A stretch of 64,000 bases of DNA from contig JAFGLZ010000035.1 of the NCBI GenBank assembly GCA_016927755.1, forward strand, positions 1-64,000, in the 5' to 3' direction. This DNA is from Phycisphaerae bacterium. GTDB lineage: Bacteria > Planctomycetota > Phycisphaerae > UBA1845 > JAFGLZ01. Positions 58,151-64,000 of this stretch are shown here, one piece after another (within the stretch, counting starts at the first letter, position 1; the number at the start of each line of letters is the position of its first letter). Both the position numbers and the translations under genes were made by a program. The notes under the pieces are model-generated. The model saw nothing but the letters and a program-made list of their open reading frames with translations, made no database searches and was not told the origin of the DNA.

Positions 58151-58882
58151 ATGTGCGAGCGGCGATTCTTCTGCCAATCCCTGGCCGTCGGACGCCTGGC
58201 CCTCCCGCCCGACGAGGCCCGACATGCACGGACCGTCCTGAGAATCCGCCAAGGGGAACCCGTCGAGCTCTTCGACGGACGCGGCGGCCTGGCATCGGGA
58301 ACGGTCCAGATCGTCAACAGAAGCACCGTGGAGATACGCGTGGAACGGCTCGGCTCGGCCGGTCCGCACGAGCAGCCCCTGCCCGTCACGATCGCCGTGG
58401 CCATGCCCAAAGGCCCCCGCCAGGACGTCCTGATCGAGAAGTGCACCGAACTCGGCGCAAAGGCCATCTGGCCCGTCATCACCCAGCGAAGCGTCGTTAG
58501 GCCCAAGCCCGCACGCGCGACTCATTGGCACAAGGTCAGCATTGCCGCGGCCAAACAAAGCGGGAGGCTATTCCTGCCGGAGATTCCCCCGCCCGAGGAC
58601 CTCCCGCGAATCCTCACCCGCCTCGACCGTTTTGACCTCACCCTCTTCGGATCGACCGACGCCGGTACGACCCCGTTGCTCTCGTGCCTGGACTCATGGA
58701 AGATCACCGACGACGTCCTCGTCCTGATCGGTCCCGAGGGCGGATTCACCGACGACGAGCAGGACGCCCTGACTCGCGCAGGCACGCGACCCGTAAGCCT
58801 GTGCCCGTCGGTCCTCCGCGTCGAAACGGCGGCCGTCGCGGCCCTGGCCGTCCTCAACGCCGTGGCTCGGCGGATCCGTTAG
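58151..58882 (+). CDS. rsmE: 16S rRNA (uracil(1498)-N(3))-methyltransferase
   Basis: 'RRFFCQSLAVGRLALPPDEARHARTVLRIRQGEPVELFDGRGGLA', 'ALAVLNAVARRI', 'LIGPEGGFTDDEQDAL'. Confidence 0.93.
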   Translation: MCERRFFCQSLAVGRLALPPDEARHARTVLRIRQGEPVELFDGRGGLASGTVQIVNRSTVEIRVERLGSAGPHEQPLPVTIAVAMPKGPRQDVLIEKCTELGAKAIWPVITQRSVVRPKPARATHWHKVSIAAAKQSGRLFLPEIPPPEDLPRILTRLDRFDLTLFGSTDAGTTPLLSCLDSWKITDDVLVLIGPEGGFTDDEQDALTRAGTRPVSLCPSVLRVETAAVAALAVLNAVARRIR

Positions 58883-59045
58883 GACCCAGTCGGCCAAACG
58901 CCGCCCGCGCTCTGCATTTGAGCGCCACCTGGACGGCAAAACGCTTCTCGTTCGTGCTCCGTGGGCGTGTCGACCCCTCCCGAGATCGAACGATTTGGCG
59001 CACCTTTCGGCCGCACGGAACGTTCCGGAGAGATACTATCGGACC

Positions 59046-59194
59046 TAACCCGTACCCCGGGATTGTTCCCTGATAGCTGCAGGGAAAGACACCGTAGCGC
59101 CGCGCTACGCCCAATCCGATACATGGGGTGTAGCAGCCTCCCATTCCTGTTCTCTGATGCACTGGACCCGCCCTCAGGCGGGTCCGCTTTTTTT
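59046..59194 (+). ncRNA. Candidate structured small RNA or leader ending in an intrinsic terminator
   Basis: GGATTG...CAATCC closing stem enclosing TTCCCTG-ATAGCTG-CAGGGAA and GTAGC-GCCGC-GCTAC hairpins, then GGACCCGCC-CTCA-GGCGGGTCC-GC-TTTTTTT. Confidence 0.4.
59164..59194 (+). terminator. Strong rho-independent terminator
   Basis: GGACCCGCC CTCA GGCGGGTCC GC T7. Confidence 0.9.
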
Positions 59195-59328
59195 CCCCAG
59201 CGCGCTACCGGCTCCCCGGCCCTTGCTGTCACACGACGCCGCGCAGCCCTCGCCGACAATCTCCGCCCCTCCCGCTGTCGGATCGTCCTGCATGCGGATA
59301 TGCTGTTCGGCCTGCAAAGGAGGACATC

Positions 59329-61767
59329 ATGAACGCAGTCCTGAGCCTTCTCGCCGCCGCGCTTCTCCCGACCACCAGTGTCTCGCCGGAGCATCGAGAC
59401 CTCGAGAAAGGCCTGACCCACGCGAACCTGGCGCGCCTCGATCGAGGCGTCCAATGGAAGGCCAGCGACGGCATCCCTCCCAAGTACGACGCATCCGTCG
59501 CGCTCGACGGACAGGCCTGTGACCCGACAGGTGGCCATGGCTACTGGGCGGGCAGCGGCTCGCGGATGCCCGTCACATTGACGCTCACGTTTCCTCGGCC
59601 GACCAAGATCGATACGAACGTCATCATCGGGTACACCGCCGACATCCACGGCGTGGACTACAAGCTCGAAGCTCAGACCCCCGGAGGAGAATGGGCCCCG
59701 CTGTATACCGTCCAAGGCAATCGTTACCGCGACCGCGTCCATCGCTTCGACGCCAAGACCGTCTCCAAGATCCGTTTCACCCTCACCAAGCCCGGCGGGC
59801 AGAGCCGCGTGGTCATGCGCGAGTTCATGCTGTTCGAGGCGCTCACCCCCCAAGAGGAGAAGACGCTCATGGACAACGCCGCCCGATGCCTCGGACCGAA
59901 CGAGGCAAGCAGCATCGTCGACCTCGGTATCGCCGTCAAAGCGGTCACCTATGGCAACTCACAGGGCATCGTCGCCCCCAGCCCCGAGGGTGGGCATCCG
60001 ATCTTCTACATGAGCTACTACAACACCGGCGGCGCCGAGCTGCTGGCCTACGACCATCGGATCAAAAAGCCCTATCGCTGGAAGATCCCAGGCCAGGCCG
60101 GCGGCTACGGCCTGACGCTCGGCCACGACGGTAAGGTCTACGTCGGCACCGTCGGTGACGGACACCTCGTCCAGTTCGATCCCAAGACCCAGCGCATTCG
60201 AGACCTGGGCAACGCCGGACAACCCACCCAATACGTCTGGGCGTGCGCCACCTCTCCCGACGGCAAGATCTTCGGCGCGGGATACCCAAAGTGCATCCCG
60301 CTCATCTACGACCCAAAAACCGACAAGCTGACCAGCCCGGGCAGCATCAGCCCCAGGCCCGATACCGACTACCTCCGATACGTCGCCGCCGACGCCAAGG
60401 GCCGCGCGTGGTTCGGCGTCGCCACCAAGGCCGCGCTGGTCGTCTATGATCCCGCCGACGGGTCCCGTCGCGACGTCCTGCCCAAGCAATACGCCGGCAA
60501 CTCGATGGTGTACCATCTGGTTCGCGCCGGTAATCGAATCCTCGCCTCGCTCCTCTACCACGGCGGCGTGCTCGTGTTCGACGCCGACACCTGCGAGCTC
60601 GTTCGCGAGATCCCGCGACCTCCTGGCGACGCGGCCCTCCTGGTCTCCGTCGTCGACGGAAAGGGAAACGTCTACGGCAGCACGACCCCGAGCCAGCACC
60701 TCTACGTGATTCGCCCCGACGCCGAAAAGGCCGTCAAAGTGCACGATCACTTCGGCATGCCCAAGGCCCTCCTCGAGGATCGTTACCTCCTCGGGTTCTT
60801 CGACAACAACGCCCGAATCCTCGATCTCCAGACCGCCAAGGTCATCGACGATCGCAAGTGGATCGAGCCCTTCGAGGGCATGGCCATCTACACGCTGACC
60901 CAAGGCCCCGGCGGAATGATCTACGGCTCCACCTACATCAACCAACACTTCTTCCGTTACGACCCCGACGCCGACAAGCTGCAGGACCTCGGCCGGATCA
61001 TTCGCGGCGGCGGCCAGTGCGACTCCATCGCCATGTCGCGCGACGCCAAGCGCGTGTGGCTGGGGTGCTACTCCCACGCGTATCTGGCCGTCTACGACCC
61101 CGCCAGACCCTACAAGCTCGGCACCGGGCCCGACTGCAATCCTCGCGACTTCGGCCGACTCGGCGGAGGCCAGTATCGCACGCGAGCCACCGTCGAAGGC
61201 CCCGACGGACGCATCTACGTCGGAAGCATCCCCTCATACAACAGCGCGCCGACCGGGGCCCTGACCATCTTCGACGAGAAGACCCTCGCCATGACGCAGA
61301 TGACCGACCTCGTCCCCGGCGGGGCCGTCCACTGCCTCGCCGCCGACGACAAGGCCGTCTTCGGCTCCGGCGGCGGAAAGCTCTTCATCCTCGATCCGAA
61401 GACCGCCAAGAAGACGAAAGAGCGCGACCTCGGCTGCACCGCGATGCTCATCGGACCCGACGGCAAGCTCATCGTCTCCGCCGCCGGCAAGGTCCAGGGC
61501 CTTAACCCCGAAACGCTGGCCACCGAATGGGACGTGCCCCTCGACCAGGTCAAGAACCTCGCCGGCTTCTGCCGCATGGTCCTCGGACCAAAGGGCGAGC
61601 TGTACGGCATGAGCGACCGGCTGGGGATCTTCCAAGTGGACGTCCCCAACCGAAAGCTGACTCAACTGACGAAGATGGGCAGCGGGCACCTCGCCGCCGA
61701 CAAGGCGGGACGGTTGTATTTCTCGCAAGGCGCCAACTTGTGTATGTGCGATCCGACCGCTCGCTGA
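59329..61767 (+). CDS. Secreted protein: F5/8C-like N-terminal module + beta-propeller (SMP-30/WD40-like)
   Basis: 812 aa; 'FPRPTKIDTNVIIGYTADIHGVDYKLEAQTPGGEWAPLYT...FDAKTVSKIRFTLTKPGG', then repeated 'YDPKTDKLTSPG', 'DGKVYVGTVGDGHLVQFDPKTQRIRDLG'. Confidence 0.78.
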   Translation: MNAVLSLLAAALLPTTSVSPEHRDLEKGLTHANLARLDRGVQWKASDGIPPKYDASVALDGQACDPTGGHGYWAGSGSRMPVTLTLTFPRPTKIDTNVIIGYTADIHGVDYKLEAQTPGGEWAPLYTVQGNRYRDRVHRFDAKTVSKIRFTLTKPGGQSRVVMREFMLFEALTPQEEKTLMDNAARCLGPNEASSIVDLGIAVKAVTYGNSQGIVAPSPEGGHPIFYMSYYNTGGAELLAYDHRIKKPYRWKIPGQAGGYGLTLGHDGKVYVGTVGDGHLVQFDPKTQRIRDLGNAGQPTQYVWACATSPDGKIFGAGYPKCIPLIYDPKTDKLTSPGSISPRPDTDYLRYVAADAKGRAWFGVATKAALVVYDPADGSRRDVLPKQYAGNSMVYHLVRAGNRILASLLYHGGVLVFDADTCELVREIPRPPGDAALLVSVVDGKGNVYGSTTPSQHLYVIRPDAEKAVKVHDHFGMPKALLEDRYLLGFFDNNARILDLQTAKVIDDRKWIEPFEGMAIYTLTQGPGGMIYGSTYINQHFFRYDPDADKLQDLGRIIRGGGQCDSIAMSRDAKRVWLGCYSHAYLAVYDPARPYKLGTGPDCNPRDFGRLGGGQYRTRATVEGPDGRIYVGSIPSYNSAPTGALTIFDEKTLAMTQMTDLVPGGAVHCLAADDKAVFGSGGGKLFILDPKTAKKTKERDLGCTAMLIGPDGKLIVSAAGKVQGLNPETLATEWDVPLDQVKNLAGFCRMVLGPKGELYGMSDRLGIFQVDVPNRKLTQLTKMGSGHLAADKAGRLYFSQGANLCMCDPTAR

Positions 61768-61848
61768 CGGATCTCTCCACTCGAGTACCGGAGGCAACCC
61801 GGCGGATCAGCGGTCTGGGCCCCGCCGACGATCAAGAGGGACTGCTCG

Positions 61849-64000
61849 ATGGCATCATGGCTGTGTGGGTCGATCTTGCTAATCGCGTTTGCCACGACGT
61901 TCTCGGACGACTTCGAGTCCGACCTGAGTCCCCAGTGGCAAGTGGTCTCCGGCTCGCCCAAGCGAGCCGCCGATCCCGACAGCCCCGACCGTCTCGTGTT
62001 GGAGCTGGGCTCCTCCTCCAAGCTGATGCTCCGGCTCGATCCGCCGATGCGAGACTTCGTCATCGAAGCGCGCGTTCGATTCGCCGAGGACCGCAAGTGG
62101 GTCGAAGCGCCCTTCCTGCTCAGGTCCGACGAGACCGGCAACCAGGCGATCCAGGTCTACCTCGAACAGAAGTCCGATCGGATCATCGCCATGCGGTACC
62201 AGGACGGCGTCCACCATCTGGCCGCAGCGCTCTGCCCCGCTCGACTCGAAATCGGACCGTGGTACCGCGTCAAGGTCGCCGCCGTCGGCGACCGGATCGG
62301 CGCCTGGGTCGACGGCAAACTCGCGCTCGGCTTTCGCGACGACAGTCCCCGCGCGGGCTGCGTCGGCTTGCGTGTCGGCGACGCAAGGACATACTACGAT
62401 GACGTCTGCGTCCGGCCCCCGAACGAGCAAGAGCGAGCTACGCTTGGCCGGATCCAGTTCCCAGGGAGGCCCCGTGCCGAAATGATCGAGAGCGTCTACA
62501 GCTTCCCCGACGGCAGCCAGGTCGTCCTGCGATGTCCCGACGTCGTCGAGCCCCTCACCCCGTTCGACGTCCTCATGGAAGAGAAAGGTCACACCCAGCC
62601 CGCCGAATACCTCCTCATCGTCGAGCAGCAAAGCATCCCGCTGACCCCCGGCAAGCCGCTCCGGCTCACCCTCTCCGGACGTGAAGGCGACCGAACCTTC
62701 CGCCTCATGCGAAACGCCCGACCCGTGGGCACGGCCCGCGTCCGCGTCCAGGCGGCGACGTTCTTCGAGGCCGGTCCGTTCACCGCGCTGTTCGACAAGC
62801 TTCAACATCGCGTCTCCAGAGACCGCCACCCCTGGCGACGAAAGGGACGCGTCTTTCATGCCAATCCGACCTGGTTCCGCGACCACGTCCACGAGATGAA
62901 GGCCTACAAGTTCTGGGAGCACGACCTGAGCAGCTTCGTCGACGAGCTCATCGAGCTCCAGCACCCCGAGGGCTTCTACTACGAGATCATCGGACCCGCC
63001 GATCACGACCATCAGACCTTCGTTAGCGAGAAGCACCGCCTCATCGAAAAGGACCAGAACCTCTGCTGGATTCGCCTCGAGATGGAGGCCGACGTCGAGT
63101 ACCTCATGGTCGAGGCCGTCTACGCCCTATGGAAGGCCACCGGCGACCTTCGCGCCCTGAGAAAACGCCTCCCGAGCCTGGACCGCGCGCTGGAATACGA
63201 CTTCACTCACCCCACTCGCTGGGACTCAAAACACGGCGCGCTTAAGCGGACCTTCAGCATCGATACCTGGGACTTCACCTACGGCATCTCCGACCAGAAT
63301 CGAAAGATCGAACCGGGCATGCCCATGGGCATCATGCACGGCGACAACAGCGGCCTCTACGCGGCCTGCCGCCAACTCGCCGAGATGTACCGCGCCGTCG
63401 GAGAGTCCGCCAAGGCCGACGAGTGGGACCGAAAGGCCGCCGACCTCCGCGAGCGAATCAACAAGCTCTGCTGGAACGGACGATTCTACACCCACCAGAT
63501 CCTCCTCCAACCCGTCGACACCGGCGCTAGTGAAGAGGAGATCCTCTCGCTCTCCAACACCTACGACATCAACCGCGACCTCCCCACGCACGACATGGCC
63601 GTCAAGATCATCGACGAGTACCAGGCCAGGCGAAAGCGCCACGCCGACACGCACTTCGCCGAGTGGTACGCCATCGATCCCCCGTACCCCCAGTTCGGCC
63701 CGTACCCCGCCGGACGATACATCAACGGCGGCATCGCCGGCTTCGTCGCCGGCGAGCTGGCAAAGGCCGCCCTCAACCACGGACGCGAGGCCTACGGCGC
63801 CGACATCCTCCTCCGCGTGGCCAAGAGGGTGGCTCGCGACGGCTACATCGGCTTCCTCTACGACGCCAAGGGTAAGGACATGGGCGGCGGGCCGCAGGGC
63901 TGGAGCGCCGCGGCCGTCATCTCCGCGCTCATCGAAGGCCTCGCCGGAATCCGCGACGATTCGACGCTGTTCCACCGTGCGACGATCTCGCCGAGGTTCC
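61849..64000 (+). CDS. Secreted (alpha/alpha) barrel glycosidase-like protein, truncated by window end
   Basis: Open frame from ATG 61849 to window end, absent from ORF track; MASWLCGSILLIAFATTFSDDFESDLSPQWQVVSG..., then 'FSIDTWDFTYGISDQNRKIEPGMPMGIMHGDNSGLYAACRQLAEMYRAVGES...AEWYAIDPPYPQFGPYPAGRYINGGIAGFVAGELAKAA'. Confidence 0.8.
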   Translation, partial: MASWLCGSILLIAFATTFSDDFESDLSPQWQVVSGSPKRAADPDSPDRLVLELGSSSKLMLRLDPPMRDFVIEARVRFAEDRKWVEAPFLLRSDETGNQAIQVYLEQKSDRIIAMRYQDGVHHLAAALCPARLEIGPWYRVKVAAVGDRIGAWVDGKLALGFRDDSPRAGCVGLRVGDARTYYDDVCVRPPNEQERATLGRIQFPGRPRAEMIESVYSFPDGSQVVLRCPDVVEPLTPFDVLMEEKGHTQPAEYLLIVEQQSIPLTPGKPLRLTLSGREGDRTFRLMRNARPVGTARVRVQAATFFEAGPFTALFDKLQHRVSRDRHPWRRKGRVFHANPTWFRDHVHEMKAYKFWEHDLSSFVDELIELQHPEGFYYEIIGPADHDHQTFVSEKHRLIEKDQNLCWIRLEMEADVEYLMVEAVYALWKATGDLRALRKRLPSLDRALEYDFTHPTRWDSKHGALKRTFSIDTWDFTYGISDQNRKIEPGMPMGIMHGDNSGLYAACRQLAEMYRAVGESAKADEWDRKAADLRERINKLCWNGRFYTHQILLQPVDTGASEEEILSLSNTYDINRDLPTHDMAVKIIDEYQARRKRHADTHFAEWYAIDPPYPQFGPYPAGRYINGGIAGFVAGELAKAALNHGREAYGADILLRVAKRVARDGYIGFLYDAKGKDMGGGPQGWSAAAVISALIEGLAGIRDDSTLFHRATISPRF

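Noticed and set aside
1-64000. CRISPR array, prophage, integrase or complete IS element
   Set aside because: No regularly spaced direct repeats, no cas, phage structural or transposase motifs seen in the translations

Overview
64 kb of high-GC bacterial chromosome. The style suggests Planctomycetota/Phycisphaerae (inference from zinc-ribbon 'CRKCGYNL' proteins, an HzsA-related cytochrome, ThuA, sulfatases, VCBS repeats and secreted RraA). Main blocks: (1) LptF/LptG permease pair; (2) a SAM/SAH methyl-cycle cluster with an ArsR-methyltransferase fusion, AhcY, a methyltransferase and a homocysteine methyltransferase; (3) a PIN-toxin/small-antitoxin module lying between a truncated and an intact copy of a paralogous gene; (4) secreted carbohydrate/sulfate-type proteins (FGE-sialidase, GH78 rhamnosidase, ThuA-HzsA-like cytochrome, VCBS, two sulfatase-fold enzymes); (5) a two-gene cassette of a 1666-aa DUF4132-type protein and a small protein ending in -LAGG; (6) two tandem paralogous lipoproteins with duplicated terminators; (7) a cytochrome bd-like pair, each subunit with a C-terminal cytochrome c; (8) a polysaccharide/envelope gene cluster; (9) beta-propeller and glycosidase-like secreted proteins at the right end. 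RNA features: tRNA-Arg(CCU), tRNA-Val(CAC), a decayed tRNA-like relic, and a candidate structured RNA with an intrinsic terminator. Several dispersed hairpin/MITE-like repeats occur, some with compensatory base changes. The best candidate for an undescribed system is the DUF4132 plus predicted ubiquitin-like (beta-grasp, C-terminal Gly-Gly) partner at 26.0-31.5 kb. Domain calls come from reading the translations; no database search was run.
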